From Undibacterium pigrum (GTDB taxonomy: Bacteria; Pseudomonadota; Gammaproteobacteria; Burkholderiales; Burkholderiaceae_D), in NCBI RefSeq assembly GCF_003201815.1, contig NZ_QJKB01000009.1:146934-210933 (forward strand): a stretch of 64,000 nt of DNA, given 5' to 3'. Under the pieces are notes generated by a model. It ran no database searches and had not been told where the DNA came from. It saw nothing but the letters and a program-made list of their open reading frames with translations. Each line of letters opens with the position of its first letter. Positions within the stretch are counted from its first letter, which is position 1. Positions 18,217 to 28,002 of this stretch are shown here, piece by piece. The position numbers and the translations under genes are program-made.

Positions 18217-18823
18217 TAAAGTTTTTAAACAGCCCTACTGTATTACAGGGATTTTGGGTGCTACCAGGACTCGTTCCCGCCTATGAAAAACCATCTTTTA
18301 TAGGTATGAAACAGGAAGGAGTTTTTGCAAGCCGTATTTATAAGACTCTTCGTGAGCCGTTTTTAAATTAACAAGAATTATTGCGCTCACTCGCATGACG
18401 AATGGCGAATGACAGGCGCGGCATTTAAATACTTTATAAAGCAGCTCAATGAAAGCTTCATGACAGGCAAAAATCGCGGCGGTATGAAGGCTAGTCAGTT
18501 AAGCAAGTAAACAAGTATAAAGCAGGCAAGAAATTCCTGCTGCGGAGCAACAAATTTGATCTGGAACAGCTCATTTTTTTATTTTTGCAGCAGTATCAAT
18601 GCGTAACAATGCAGGCTAAAAAATTTTAAAAACGCTATAAAACGATTCCTTGAAACGATTCCTTGAAACGGTTCAATATCTTGCTCGTGCAGAGTGAACA
18701 GCAGAAAGCAATAAGCTTTCATTGATATTCATCCGGCAAGCCTCACCTACAATAACGAAGAGACAGCAAAAAAATTGTATGCAAGGATAAATAAAACCCT
18801 GTTGCGTACACAAAGGAAACAAA
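18217..18823. other. Long non-coding gap between efflux operon and its regulator
   Basis: About 600 AT-rich bases with no convincing open frame on either strand. It holds a short tandem repeat (separate entry). No terminator or RNA gene was recognised, and a promoter for the tetR gene was not identified with confidence. Confidence 0.5.
18640..18674. repeat. Tandem 13-bp repeat
   Basis: Two exact copies of AAACGATTCCTTG followed by a partial third (AAACGGTTC). Short in-line repeats upstream of a regulator may be binding sites or polymerase-slippage products; no function is assigned. Confidence 0.8.
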
Positions 18824-19504
18824 ATGGTCAGAAAGACGAAAGAAGAAGCGCAGGAAACTTATAATACGCTGCTCGACGCGGCAGAAAAAGTATTCGCTGA
18901 AAAAGGTGTCACCAGTACCACACTCAATGATGTTGCCACGGCAGCAGGCATGACCCGCGGTGCTATTTACTGGCACTTCAAGGATAAAAACGCCCTCTTC
19001 CAAGCCATGTGTGACCGCGCCTTCCTGCCCATGGAAGCCCTGCTCAATGAAATTGTTTCCACACCGCACAAAGACCCGCTGGCTGGCATCAAACAATTGA
19101 ATGTCCACTTCCTTAATCTGGTCACGGGTAATGCACGCCAGCAAAATGTGTTTGACATCATTTTTCATCGCTGTGAAAAAAACAGCGATCTGATCTTCTT
19201 CAGTGCCGAAAGCGAAAAGCGGGTCGAATGCCTGGCCAAAGTACAGGCCATGGTCCAGCAAGCGGTTGACCAGGGGCAATTACATCCAGATACCGACACC
19301 TGGATAGCCATGCAAGCCATCCACGCCTATGTCATAGGCATAGTCCATGAATGGCTGGAAGACTCCTCAGCCTATTGCCTGATGCTGCACGCTGAAGATA
19401 TGGTGGACATATTCATGGCAGGCCTGGTAGCCCGCCCGCCATTGAAAAAAACAAAACCAGCAGGACAGGAATGCAATATGCGCCTGGCCGCTGGGCAAAA
19501 CTAA
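18824..19504 (+). CDS. TetR/AcrR-family repressor of the RND pump
   Basis: A 226-residue TetR-family regulator close in character to AcrR/TtgR. The N-terminal helix-turn-helix reads VFAEKGVTSTTLNDVATAAG followed by MTRGAIYWHFKDKNALF, the AcrR-type signature. The remaining helical domain (residues 60-210) would bind drugs. AAGGA lies just before the ATG. It is transcribed away from the pump operon, the usual acrR/acrAB layout, although about 670 bp instead of the normal 100-250 separate the genes. The AcrR-like operator at the pump promoter makes this the obvious repressor candidate. The last 25 residues are an unstructured extension. Confidence 0.9.
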   Translation: MVRKTKEEAQETYNTLLDAAEKVFAEKGVTSTTLNDVATAAGMTRGAIYWHFKDKNALFQAMCDRAFLPMEALLNEIVSTPHKDPLAGIKQLNVHFLNLVTGNARQQNVFDIIFHRCEKNSDLIFFSAESEKRVECLAKVQAMVQQAVDQGQLHPDTDTWIAMQAIHAYVIGIVHEWLEDSSAYCLMLHAEDMVDIFMAGLVARPPLKKTKPAGQECNMRLAAGQN

Positions 19505-19514
19505 ATCGTCATAT

Positions 19515-20144
19515 CTACACTGGCAATTTCCAGTCAAAACGTACTGCCATCATGCGCAGTACGAAGCATATGCCCACCCCAAAAACCAGGGCAACACCTT
19601 CATTGACCTGCAGCCAGTTCAATATCAGATAAGCCCAGCAACCGGCAAAAGCACAGGTGGCATACAAATGGCTGCGCCTGAACACCAGCGGTATCTCATT
19701 GCAGATAATATCGCGCAAGACTCCACCAAAAATGCCGGTGATAACCCCCATCATCACGCATACAAACATGGGCATTTGCGCCTCTTGCGCCAGTGAGGCA
19801 CCGGTCACACTAAATAAACCCAGGCCCAGCGCATCCGCCAGCACGATGGCATTTTCAGTCACGGCATTGCGCAAATGCTTGAGAAAGGGGATGGCCACGA
19901 TAGACATCACAAAGATCAGGATAGGGTATTCCTGGTTCTCTACCCAGAACAAGGGGCGACGGTCCAGTAAAAGATCACGCAGCGTGCCGCCGCCAAAGGC
20001 CGTGATAAAGGCGACGGTAAACACCCCCACCACATCCATACGCTTGCGCCGCGCCTCAATAAATCCCGAACTGGCAAAAGCCAGTATCCCGGCGACTTCA
20101 ATGGTATGCAACATCGAACTCATACCCAGATAGCTCGTCGTCAT
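19515..20144 (-). CDS. TRIC-family (UPF0126/YadS-like) membrane protein
   Basis: A 209-residue polytopic membrane protein with seven predicted helices and the two internal repeats of the UPF0126 family: GGGTLRDLLLDRRPLFWV in the first and GGVLRDIICNEIPLVFR in the second. Bacterial relatives are trimeric intracellular-cation-type channels; the ion and role in this organism are unknown. AAGGAG a few bases before the ATG fixes the start. It converges with the tetR gene (10 bp between stops) and shows no functional link to it. Confidence 0.92.
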   Translation of the reverse strand: MTTSYLGMSSMLHTIEVAGILAFASSGFIEARRKRMDVVGVFTVAFITAFGGGTLRDLLLDRRPLFWVENQEYPILIFVMSIVAIPFLKHLRNAVTENAIVLADALGLGLFSVTGASLAQEAQMPMFVCVMMGVITGIFGGVLRDIICNEIPLVFRRSHLYATCAFAGCWAYLILNWLQVNEGVALVFGVGICFVLRMMAVRFDWKLPV

Positions 20145-20232
20145 GTTTCTCCTTCAGGATTTGGTGCAAAAATGGGGATTTTATCAAGTTAGGGATGGTT
20201 TTGGGTCTGATAGTCTATGGTTCTTTAAATTC

Positions 20233-20267
20233 AAGACCTCTCAACACAGAGGCACAGAGACACAGAG
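20233..20267 (+). repeat. Dispersed 35-bp repeat, copy 1
   Basis: AAGACCTCTCAACACAGAGG then CACAGAGACACAGAG. Matches 34 of 35 bases with an inverted copy near the right end of the window (63798-63832). Confidence 0.85.
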
Positions 20268-20341
20268 CTATCACAGAGAAAGACTGAGAAAAATCGAAGG
20301 TATTCAGAAGCTCATGCAAAGTAACCACCCTCAAATTCGTC

Positions 20342-20361
20342 GTTCCTGCGGAGACAGGAAC
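20342..20361. repeat. 20-bp palindromic element (6-8-6), copy A
   Basis: GTTCCTGCGGAGACAGGAAC, 6-bp arms around 8 bases, followed by CCCA. Its layout is like the dispersed dRS3-type palindromes of betaproteobacteria and like the copies in hsdR and near the 5S gene. Confidence 0.65.
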
Positions 20362-20542
20362 CCACTGGGCTGGCACACCAGTGACGTCCGTAGCAAACTA
20401 TTATCGGCCGCAATAAAAAACCAGAAAACATATTAAATAAATAACGCAATTTCACTCAAACCCATCATATTTATCTCAAATTTATCTGCAATAAGCCCCC
20501 ATCCCTGACAACATCCCATCGCAAAACTTACAATTTTCATTG

Positions 20543-20578
20543 TATAATCATCGGCTTGGCATTTTGGGCGTCCAAAAT
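20543..20578 (+). promoter_or_regulatory. Candidate L31 promoter with palindrome
   Basis: TATAAT at 20543-20548, without a good -35, is followed by a palindrome ATTTTGG-GCGT-CCAAAAT at 20561-20578, about where the transcript would begin. Type B L31 genes are often zinc-regulated, but this does not match a Zur box I can recall, so no regulator is named. Confidence 0.35.
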
Positions 20579-20682
20579 CCAGACAATTATTTAACCTTTG
20601 GCAAGTGATAATGCAATCGGGTCAAGAAGCAAGACGACCGACGAAGTGCTTATTGGCTACCTACACTATTTTCGAGGCAAGC

Positions 20683-20949
20683 ATGAGAGATGGCATTCAC
20701 CCAAATTATCGCGAAGTTCTGTTCCACGACGTTTCTTGCGATTTCAAATTCATCACACGTTCAACTATCACCACTAAAGACAAAGGTGAATTTGAAGGTA
20801 AAGAATACCCACTGGTAAAGATCGAGGTTTCTGCAGAATCTCATCCTTTCTACACTGGCAAACACAAAATCGTGGATACAGCCGGTCGCGTTGAAAAATT
20901 CCGTCAAAAGTTCGGCAAAGTCGGTTCCAAGACTTCTGTCGCCAACTAA
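20683..20949 (+). CDS. rpmE2: 50S ribosomal protein L31, type B
   Basis: Ribosomal protein L31 of the type B class, 88 residues. It begins [18 protein letters not shown], the class signature, and lacks the CxxC zinc ribbon of type A, so it can serve when zinc is short. [26 protein letters not shown] is the usual central segment. An in-frame upstream ATG would add 26 residues without family similarity; the chosen ATG has a GAGG nearby and the family N-terminus. It is monocistronic, with a strong terminator downstream. Confidence 0.95.
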   Translation: MRDGIHPNYREVLFHDVSCDFKFITRSTITTKDKGEFEGKEYPLVKIEVSAESHPFYTGKHKIVDTAGRVEKFRQKFGKVGSKTSVAN

Positions 20950-21049
20950 TTGGCCAGGGAAGCATAGACGAATCTCATGTAGCAGCAGGGCCAGCCTTGC
21001 TAATACAAAATTGCGGAGTACGCAAGACCGTCTGTGGTTCCCAAGAATT

Positions 21050-21089
21050 TTTAGTAAAAAAGGCAGCTCAGGCTGCCTTTTTTACTAAA
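21050..21089 (+). terminator. Intrinsic terminator after the L31 gene
   Basis: A perfect 18-bp stem TTTAGTAAAAAAGGCAGC/GCTGCCTTTTTTACTAAA with TCAG loop; the core GGCAGC/GCTGCC is followed by TTTTTT. Symmetric, so usable in both directions. Confidence 0.92.
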
Positions 21090-21132
21090 GCTTTACCCTA
21101 CAATAAGCATCCTTTCCCTCCACCACCCAGAT

Positions 21133-22857
21133 ATGAAGCCAGTACGACTTCCTGCTGCCGCCACTGTTGCGCTACCGCGCTGGGGAATCATCGCCCTTTG
21201 TCTCCTGTATATCCTGCCCGGCCTGATAGGCCGCGATCCCTGGAAAGGTGACGATGCCGCCGGTTTTGGCATTATGTGGACCATGGCACATGGCAATCTG
21301 TCTGACTGGCTGTGGCCACACATCGTTGGCCTGCCCATGCCAGAAGAAGGCCCGCTGGCTTTCTGGTTGGGCGCCATTTGCATTAAATTATTTGGCTGGT
21401 TGGTGGGTGAACCCATGGCCGCCCGCCTGAGCACCGGGGTCTCTTTCCTGCTCGGTTCGCTCTCGGTCTGGTATGCCACTTATCTGCTGGGCCGCAGGCC
21501 AGAAGCACAACCCCTGAAACTGGCCTTTGGCGGCCAGCCAGAAGCACGCGATTTTGGCCGCACCCTGGCCGACGGTGCATTACTGATTTATCTTGGCTGT
21601 CTGGGTCTGCTATTGCGCAGCCACGAAACCAGCGCCGAAGCCCTGCAAATTTCCCTGATCGCCTGCACCCTGTACTTATGTGTGCGCCTGCTGGATGAAC
21701 CGGCCAAGCTTACTGCTGCCAAAATTGGCGGCATACTCGGCTTGCTGGTATTGACCCGTGGCTGGGTATTACCCTTGGCATTGTGGATCAGCCTGCTGGC
21801 CGTCTGCGCCTATCGTCAGCAACGCCAACCGCTCAAATATCTGATCAACACCACCCTGCCACTGGCGATTGTCGTTGCTGGTATCTGGCTGTTCACCATC
21901 AGCTTGGTCCATCCTTACGACAGCTCGCCCTATCAGTCATGGATGTTGTGGAATTATCGCCAGTTCAACTTTCCCAAATTTGACAGCATCAGCTACCTGT
22001 TCCGTTATGGCATCTGGTTTAGCTGGCCTGCATGGCCGTTTGCTGCCTGGGCCATCTTTGCATGGCGCAAGCAAGAGAAAGCCATGCACATCTCCCTGCC
22101 TGTCAGCTTTTTGATTTGCTTTGGTGTACTAGCCGTACTCAATCACCAGTCTGAAGAAGCGATACTTTTGCCAATACTGCCACCGCTGGCAATACTCGCC
22201 GCCTTTGGCTTGCCGACCATGAAACGCAGCGCCATCAATGCGGTTGACTGGTTCTCTGTCATCGTCTTCACCGCCGTAGCCGCCTTCATCTGGCTCTACT
22301 GGCTGGCAGACCAGACAGGTTGGCCACCTGGCCTGGCAAAAAAACCTGGCAACCTGGTGCCAGGCTATCAGTCCAGTTTCAATATTTTTGTCTTCATCAT
22401 CGCCCTGGCTGCGACAGTAGCCTGGTTCCGCCTGGTGTACTGGCGCATCTCCAGGCAGCCTGCCGTCTTGTGGCGCGCAGTGGTATTGTCCAGTGGCGGC
22501 GTCATTTTGTGCTGGCTGCTGGTGCAAAGCCTGGGCTTGCCGTGGCTGGACCAAAAAGTCAGCTACGCGCCACTCTCCAAAGAACTCGCACAAAAAGTAC
22601 CACCCAATATGGGTTGCATACAAGCCCACATAGGCCCGTCACAACGCGCTTCATTTGCGTATTTTGGCAAGCTACAGTTTGCTGGATTCTCTGATCATGA
22701 TTGCCAGCTGCTACTGGTACAAAACAGCAAAAAATCCCTACATGAAAGCGTGCTGCCGCCAGAATACAAGCAAGAGCACTGGTCAGTCATCTGGTCTGGC
22801 CATCGCGCTGCCGACAATGACGAATTGTTTACCCTGTACCAGCGCAAGCAGCAATGA
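21133..22857 (+). CDS. ArnT-like integral membrane glycosyltransferase
   Basis: A 574-residue membrane protein of the GT-C type (glycosyltransferase 39/83, ArnT-like), which moves sugars from polyprenyl-phosphate donors to lipid or protein acceptors on the periplasmic face. After the first helix it has the GT-C acidic loop motif RDPWKGDDA (about residues 34-42) and GFGIMWTMAHGN, then around 11 more hydrophobic helices and a soluble C-terminal part. The acceptor cannot be told; aminoarabinose transfer to lipid A is possible, but no arn genes are nearby. The stop overlaps the start of the MATE gene (ATGA). Confidence 0.82.
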   Translation: MKPVRLPAAATVALPRWGIIALCLLYILPGLIGRDPWKGDDAAGFGIMWTMAHGNLSDWLWPHIVGLPMPEEGPLAFWLGAICIKLFGWLVGEPMAARLSTGVSFLLGSLSVWYATYLLGRRPEAQPLKLAFGGQPEARDFGRTLADGALLIYLGCLGLLLRSHETSAEALQISLIACTLYLCVRLLDEPAKLTAAKIGGILGLLVLTRGWVLPLALWISLLAVCAYRQQRQPLKYLINTTLPLAIVVAGIWLFTISLVHPYDSSPYQSWMLWNYRQFNFPKFDSISYLFRYGIWFSWPAWPFAAWAIFAWRKQEKAMHISLPVSFLICFGVLAVLNHQSEEAILLPILPPLAILAAFGLPTMKRSAINAVDWFSVIVFTAVAAFIWLYWLADQTGWPPGLAKKPGNLVPGYQSSFNIFVFIIALAATVAWFRLVYWRISRQPAVLWRAVVLSSGGVILCWLLVQSLGLPWLDQKVSYAPLSKELAQKVPPNMGCIQAHIGPSQRASFAYFGKLQFAGFSDHDCQLLLVQNSKKSLHESVLPPEYKQEHWSVIWSGHRAADNDELFTLYQRKQQ

Positions 22858-24278
22858 AGACCGAACACCCCAGCACATTGCGCGGCAACATCAAACGCAT
22901 CGCCTCACTGTCATGGCCCATGATGGTGGGCCAGATGGCCGTGGTAGGCAATGGGGTGATAGATACCGCCATGACTTCGCGCTTCTCGGCGACTGACCTG
23001 GCAGCACTCTCTATCGGTATCTCGATTTACGTCAGTATCTTCGTCGGCCTCAACGGCATTTTGCAAGCCATCTCCCCTGTCGTCGGCCAATTGTTTGGCG
23101 CACGCAAATTCAAAAAGATAGGTGCAGAAATCAAGCAAGGTGTATGGCTGGGCGGCTTTCTTGCCTGTATAGGATGTCTGATCCTGCTGTTCCCAAATAG
23201 CCTGCTCTCCATCGCACAAGCCTCGCCCACCTTGAATGACAAGGCTGCGCAATACCTGCAAATCCTCGCCATCGCCCTGCCCGCCACGCTGGGCTTCAGG
23301 ATTTATGGCGCACTCAATAATGCAGTTGGCCGCCCCAAGATGGTCATGGCCATACAGCTCGCTGCACTGGCGATAAAAATCCCGCTCAATACCCTGTTCA
23401 TATTTGGTGGCCTCGGCATACCTGCCATGGGCGGCCCAGGCTGCGCGGCTGCCACTGCTGTCAATGCCTGGCTCATGCTCATCACTGGCTGGCTCATGCT
23501 CAAGCACGTCAAATATTATGAATTGTTTGCACTATTTGGCACAGGCTTCGTCAAACCCAACTGGAAAGCCCTGCGCAGCCTGCTGCACCTTGGCATACCC
23601 ATGGGCCTGAGCTACCTCATCGAAGTCACCGCATTCGCCTTCATGGCCCTGTTCATCGCCCGCCTGGGTGAAGTCGCCGTATCCGGCCATCAGCTCACTG
23701 CCAACTTTGGCACCATCCTGTACATGCTGCCGCTGTCGATTGCCAGTGCCACCGGCACCCTGGTCGCGCAAGCCATAGGCGCCAAACAAATGCAGGCCGC
23801 CCGCGTCACTGGCAATGCCGGCATCATCCTGGCTGCCATGCTGGCTGTGCCTATCGGCATCACCATCTGGTTCAGCCGCGACCTGATTTTGCATGCCTAC
23901 ACATCCAACCCCATCATCATCGCCGCCGCCTTCCCGCTGTTCACTTTTATTTCGGTGTACCAGATTTTTGATGCGATACAAGTCACCACCGCCTTCATCC
24001 TGCGTGCCTATAAAATCGCCATCGTCCCCACCATCCTTTACGCCTTCGCGCTATGGGGCTGCGGCCTCGGCGGCGGCGTCATGCTGGGTCTGGACCCCTA
24101 CAACATCAGCCCCGCCTTCTTGCACGGCGCAGCAGGCTTCTGGATGGCCAACAGCACCAGCCTCGCCATCGTCGCCTTCAGCCTGTGGTACTACCTGCGC
24201 ATAGTCCAAAAACGCTTCCCCACCCCCGCCATGTGGCGCAGGAACGTAAATTTCGACCAGCCAGGCAGAAACCCATAA
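22854..24278 (+). CDS. MATE-family multidrug efflux transporter (NorM-like)
   Basis: A 474-residue cation-coupled exporter with about 12 helices in two homologous halves. The family features near the N-terminus (SWPMMVGQMAVVGNGVIDTAMTS) and in each half (QAISPVVGQLFGARKFKKIG; GTLVAQAIGAKQMQAARVTG) are clear. It starts inside the last codons of the glycosyltransferase gene, so the two are translationally coupled, although no common role is evident. The C-terminus is rich in rare-free, GC-high codons compared with genes further right. Drug range is unknown. Confidence 0.93.
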   Translation: MKTEHPSTLRGNIKRIASLSWPMMVGQMAVVGNGVIDTAMTSRFSATDLAALSIGISIYVSIFVGLNGILQAISPVVGQLFGARKFKKIGAEIKQGVWLGGFLACIGCLILLFPNSLLSIAQASPTLNDKAAQYLQILAIALPATLGFRIYGALNNAVGRPKMVMAIQLAALAIKIPLNTLFIFGGLGIPAMGGPGCAAATAVNAWLMLITGWLMLKHVKYYELFALFGTGFVKPNWKALRSLLHLGIPMGLSYLIEVTAFAFMALFIARLGEVAVSGHQLTANFGTILYMLPLSIASATGTLVAQAIGAKQMQAARVTGNAGIILAAMLAVPIGITIWFSRDLILHAYTSNPIIIAAAFPLFTFISVYQIFDAIQVTTAFILRAYKIAIVPTILYAFALWGCGLGGGVMLGLDPYNISPAFLHGAAGFWMANSTSLAIVAFSLWYYLRIVQKRFPTPAMWRRNVNFDQPGRNP

Positions 24279-24350
24279 GCAAAGCAAACGGCAAAAGCAG
24301 CAAGCCACTTGCAAAATCCTGACGGCTCTGTCATAATTTTGTTCTGCGTT

Positions 24351-24435
24351 GCCGAGATGGCGGAATAGGTAGACGCACGGGACTCAAAATCCCGCGCCGC
24401 AAGGCGTGCCGGTTCGATTCCGGCTCTCGGCACCA
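24351..24435 (+). tRNA. tRNA-Leu (anticodon CAA)
   Basis: Acceptor GCCGAGA/TCTCGGC, anticodon stem CGGGA/TCCCG with loop CTCAAAA giving anticodon CAA (codon UUG), a long variable arm (CGCCGCAAGGCG), T arm GGTTCGATTCC, and an encoded CCA end: a class II tRNA of 85 bases. It forms the left border of the restriction region; tRNA-Leu genes are common integration sites. Confidence 0.97.
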
Positions 24436-24446
24436 AACACTGATTA

Positions 24447-24473
24447 AGCTCTTGATTATTCAAGGGCTTTTTT
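24447..24473 (+). terminator. Terminator after tRNA-Leu
   Basis: Stem AGCTCTTGA/TCAAGGGCT (one G-U) with TTAT loop, followed by TTTTT, 11 bases after the tRNA. Confidence 0.85.
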
Positions 24474-24652
24474 GGTTTTTAGGCAGCAATTCTTCTTTGC
24501 CCATTCCCCCTTCTTCTATAGCTCTTTTTGAGTTACACCAAGCGCATTCCCATAGGCAGTCCTTTGCCAGTCGGGTAAGATACAAATCAAACAAATGCAA
24601 GCAATGCTACAACTGCTTCAGCTCACCGACTTTGAATGACAAAGAATCATCC

Positions 24653-26986
24653 ATGACACAAACATCAAATAACCTCGCCACTGAATCCTGGGCGATTGCC
24701 GACCTGCTCCGTGGTGATTTCAAGCAGAGCCAGTACGGCCGTATCATCTTGCCGTTTTGCTTGCTGCGCCGCCTGGAGTGTGTATTGGAGGCCAGCAAAG
24801 AGGCTGTGTTGGCTGAGCAGCAAAAAATAGAAAGTATGAATTTGCCTGAAGAAGCACAAGAAAAATTGCTGTTGCGTGCGACTGGTGGTCTGAGTTTCTT
24901 CAACACCTCCAAAATGGATTTGTCCAAATTGGGTGAAAATGGCATCAAGGCCAATCTGGAAAGTTATATACAAAGTTTCTCCAAAGATGCGCGTGAGATT
25001 TTTGAATACTTCAATTTTGCTGAGTTTATAGGCCAGTTAAACGACGCCAACCTGCTCTATAAAGTCGTACAAAAAGTTCGTACGATAGACCTCAGCCTTA
25101 AGGCTGTCTCAAACCATGACATGGGCCTGGTGTTTGAAGAGCTGATACGCCGTTTTGCCGAAGGTTCGAATGAAACAGCGGGTGAGCATTTCACCCCGCG
25201 TGACATTGTGCGGCTGACGACTTCGCTGGCATTTATGGAAGACGACGAAGCACTCACCATGCCCGGAATTATCCGTACCATTTATGACCCCACCGCTGGC
25301 ACTGGCGGCTTCTTGTCAGCAGGTATGGAGTACGTGCATGAATTAAACCCCAAGGCAGTGATGCGCGCCTTTGGCCAAGAGCTGAACCCTGAAAGCTATG
25401 CCATCTGCAAAGCAGACATGCTAATAAAAGGGCAAGAGGTAAGTAACATCAAGCTTGGCAATACGCTGTCGAATGATCAGCTCTACTCCACCAAGTTTGA
25501 CTACATGCTATCCAATCCTCCCTTTGGCGTGGACTGGAAAAAGATAGAAGAAGACATCATCAAAGAGCACAATGAAAAAGGCTACGATGGTCGCTTCGGC
25601 GCGGGCTTGCCCAGAGTCTCTGATGGTTCTTTGCTGTTCCTGCTGCACCTCATCAGCAAGCTGCGCGATGCTAAGGATGGCGGCGGCCGCATAGGCATTA
25701 TCCTCAATGGCTCCCCCCTGTTCACAGGCGGTGCGGGCTCTGGCGAATCTGAAATCCGCCGTTATATTCTGGAAGCCGATTTGCTGGAAGCCATTGTCGC
25801 CCTGCCGACCGATATGTTCTATAACACTGGCATCGCCACCTATGTCTGGGTACTGTCCAACAAAAAACCAGAAGAGAAAAAGGGGCTGGTACAACTGATC
25901 AACGGCAGCAACCTCTACAGCAAAATGCGCAAGTCATTAGGTAGCAAGCGCAATGAAATGAGTGCAGACGACATCGCCACCATCATCCGCTGCTTTGGTG
26001 ATTTTGAAGCCGTTGATGCGCGTGAACTGGATAAACCCGCCGAACTAAAAAGTAATCGCGGCAGGCAATCGGCGAACACTAAGACTGAGACTGCCAAAAC
26101 CTTTGCTGCCAAGATTTTCAAAACCCATGAATTTGGCTACCGCCGCATTACCATCGAGCGCCCATTAAGACAGTCTTACCAGTTCTCTGATGAGCGCATT
26201 GCCACGCTGCGCTTTGAATCTGGTGCATTGAACAGCATCATGCAATGGGCATACGCAGAGTTCGCCACTCTGCCAGGCGCTATCTGGAGCGATGCATCGG
26301 ATTGCATGCACTATGGCGACCTTGGCCAACATGAAGACACCATACGCCGCTACATCAAAATTCATTTTGCCGACCTCAAAGAAAAGCAAATCAAAGACCT
26401 GCTCAATCGCGATACCTGGTTAAGCGCCAAAGCCAGCATGCTCAAAGCCCAGGCCCTGCAAGCGCAGATAGGCAAATCACAGTTTGATGATATGAACGAT
26501 TACGATGACGCCATTGCCAAAGCAGCCAAGCTCGCCAACATCAACCTGGACGCCAAAGACAAAAAAGTCATCGAAGCCGCAGTAAGCTGGAAAAACCCAG
26601 CAGCCCTGCCCGTTATCAAAAAAATCCACAAAGCCAGGGCTGACGCTATCTATGGCCTGTTTAACGTGGATGGCAAAACCATAGAATATAAAGCCGATGG
26701 CGACCTGCGTGATTTTGAAAACGTCGCGCTAGATCCATCCAAAACAGTCAACGAGATCAACGAAGCCTACTTCAAAAAAGAAGTGCAACCCCACGTGCCA
26801 GACGCCTGGATAGACGCCAGCAAAAAAGACGATAAAGACCGGCAAATTGGCATCGTCGGCTATGAGATCCCCTTCAACCGCCATTTCTACCAATACCAGC
26901 CACCGCGCGACTTGACTGAGATAGATGCGGACCTTGATGCAGTCAGCGCAGAGATCATGAAGCTGCTGCAAGAGGTGCATTCATGA
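24653..26986 (+). CDS. hsdM: Type I restriction-modification DNA methyltransferase subunit
   Basis: Adenine N6-methyltransferase subunit of a type I restriction system, 777 residues. The N-terminal HsdM_N helices ([21 protein letters not shown]) precede the SAM-binding motif [10 protein letters not shown] (212-220) and catalytic motif IV NPPFG (288-292). The C-terminal 250 residues exceed the short E. coli-type HsdM and fit the longer subclass. The frame is open for 200 bases upstream, but the homologous part starts at [19 protein letters not shown], so this ATG is chosen despite a weak ribosome-binding site. It is first in an operon of overlapping genes with a DUF1016 nuclease and hsdS. Confidence 0.95.
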   Translation: MTQTSNNLATESWAIADLLRGDFKQSQYGRIILPFCLLRRLECVLEASKEAVLAEQQKIESMNLPEEAQEKLLLRATGGLSFFNTSKMDLSKLGENGIKANLESYIQSFSKDAREIFEYFNFAEFIGQLNDANLLYKVVQKVRTIDLSLKAVSNHDMGLVFEELIRRFAEGSNETAGEHFTPRDIVRLTTSLAFMEDDEALTMPGIIRTIYDPTAGTGGFLSAGMEYVHELNPKAVMRAFGQELNPESYAICKADMLIKGQEVSNIKLGNTLSNDQLYSTKFDYMLSNPPFGVDWKKIEEDIIKEHNEKGYDGRFGAGLPRVSDGSLLFLLHLISKLRDAKDGGGRIGIILNGSPLFTGGAGSGESEIRRYILEADLLEAIVALPTDMFYNTGIATYVWVLSNKKPEEKKGLVQLINGSNLYSKMRKSLGSKRNEMSADDIATIIRCFGDFEAVDARELDKPAELKSNRGRQSANTKTETAKTFAAKIFKTHEFGYRRITIERPLRQSYQFSDERIATLRFESGALNSIMQWAYAEFATLPGAIWSDASDCMHYGDLGQHEDTIRRYIKIHFADLKEKQIKDLLNRDTWLSAKASMLKAQALQAQIGKSQFDDMNDYDDAIAKAAKLANINLDAKDKKVIEAAVSWKNPAALPVIKKIHKARADAIYGLFNVDGKTIEYKADGDLRDFENVALDPSKTVNEINEAYFKKEVQPHVPDAWIDASKKDDKDRQIGIVGYEIPFNRHFYQYQPPRDLTEIDADLDAVSAEIMKLLQEVHS

Positions 26987-28002
26987 GCAAATCAAACCTG
27001 AGCAATGTCGCGCAGCCCGATTTTGCTGAAGTCGTACATCTGATCACAGCCGCACGCCAGCACGCCTATCAAGCCGTCAATACCACCTTGATAGAGCTGT
27101 ATTGGCAAGTGGGTGCCTACATCAGCAGTAAAATCAAGGCCGCAGAATGGGGAGATGGTGTGGTCGATGCGCTGGCGAAACATTTAGTCATCACGCAGCC
27201 TAATTTAAAGGGATTTACCCGCGCCAATCTGTTTCGTATGCGCCAGTTTTATGAAACTTATCAAAGTGATCAAATTGTCGCAGCACTGCTGAGACAATTA
27301 CCATGGACGCACAATCTCATCATTATGAGCCGTAGTAAGCTTGCTGAAGAGCGAGTCTTCTATCTCAACATGGCAGTTCAAGAAAAATGGTCTAGCCGTG
27401 AACTAGAGCGTCAATTCAACACGGCAATGTTTGAACGCATGGTCTTGAATCCAGTAAAACTCTCAACAACGTTGAGAGAAACGCACCCAGAAGCTTTAAA
27501 CGTCTTCAAAGACAGCTATGTCGTCGATTTTCTGAATTTGCCGCAGGGCCATAGCGAAGCCAATTTACAACAAGGTTTAATCTCCAAGCTCAAGCAATTC
27601 TTGATCGAACTGGGGCGCGATTTTTGTTTCGTTGGTAGCGAATATCCGGTGCAAGTGGGGAAACAAGATTTCGCCATTGATTTGCTGTTCTTTCATCGCG
27701 GCCTGAACGCTTTGGTCGCGATTGAACTGAAAATAGATCGTTTTAGCCCATCGCACCTGGGACAACTCAATTTCTACCTGGAAGCCCTGGATCGGGACCA
27801 CAAAAAGCCACACGAAAACCCCGCCATCGGGGTGCTGCTGTGCGCCAGCAAAGATGATGAAGTGGTCGAATATGCACTGAGCCGCAGCCTTTCTCCCGCC
27901 ATGATCGCCGAATACCAAACGCAATTGCCCGATAAAAAACTGCTGCAAGCGAAACTGCATGAATTTTATCTCTTGAATCTGGCACAGGAGGATGGGGTAT
28001 GA
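26983..28002 (+). CDS. DUF1016/YhcG-type PDDEXK nuclease protein
   Basis: A 339-residue member of the DUF1016 (YhcG) family: an N-terminal helical domain ([16 protein letters not shown] ... [27 protein letters not shown]) followed by a PD-(D/E)XK nuclease fold ([25 protein letters not shown], with D, E and K in place). The family is often found with type I restriction loci and other defence genes; its exact job is not settled. It is embedded between hsdM and hsdS with 4-base ATGA overlaps on both sides, so its synthesis is tied to both. Whether it joins the Hsd complex is an open question. Confidence 0.92.
   Translation: MSKSNLSNVAQPDFAEVVHLITAARQHAYQAVNTTLIELYWQVGAYISSKIKAAEWGDGVVDALAKHLVITQPNLKGFTRANLFRMRQFYETYQSDQIVAALLRQLPWTHNLIIMSRSKLAEERVFYLNMAVQEKWSSRELERQFNTAMFERMVLNPVKLSTTLRETHPEALNVFKDSYVVDFLNLPQGHSEANLQQGLISKLKQFLIELGRDFCFVGSEYPVQVGKQDFAIDLLFFHRGLNALVAIELKIDRFSPSHLGQLNFYLEALDRDHKKPHENPAIGVLLCASKDDEVVEYALSRSLSPAMIAEYQTQLPDKKLLQAKLHEFYLLNLAQEDGV

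Larger units (their letters stand above)
20145..20682. other. Gap with repeats and rpmE leader
   Basis: No gene is supported here. The left half holds two dispersed repeats (listed separately) that suggest a decayed or hot-spot region. The right part is the upstream region of the L31 gene, with a TATAAT-like box and a palindrome. Confidence 0.6.
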
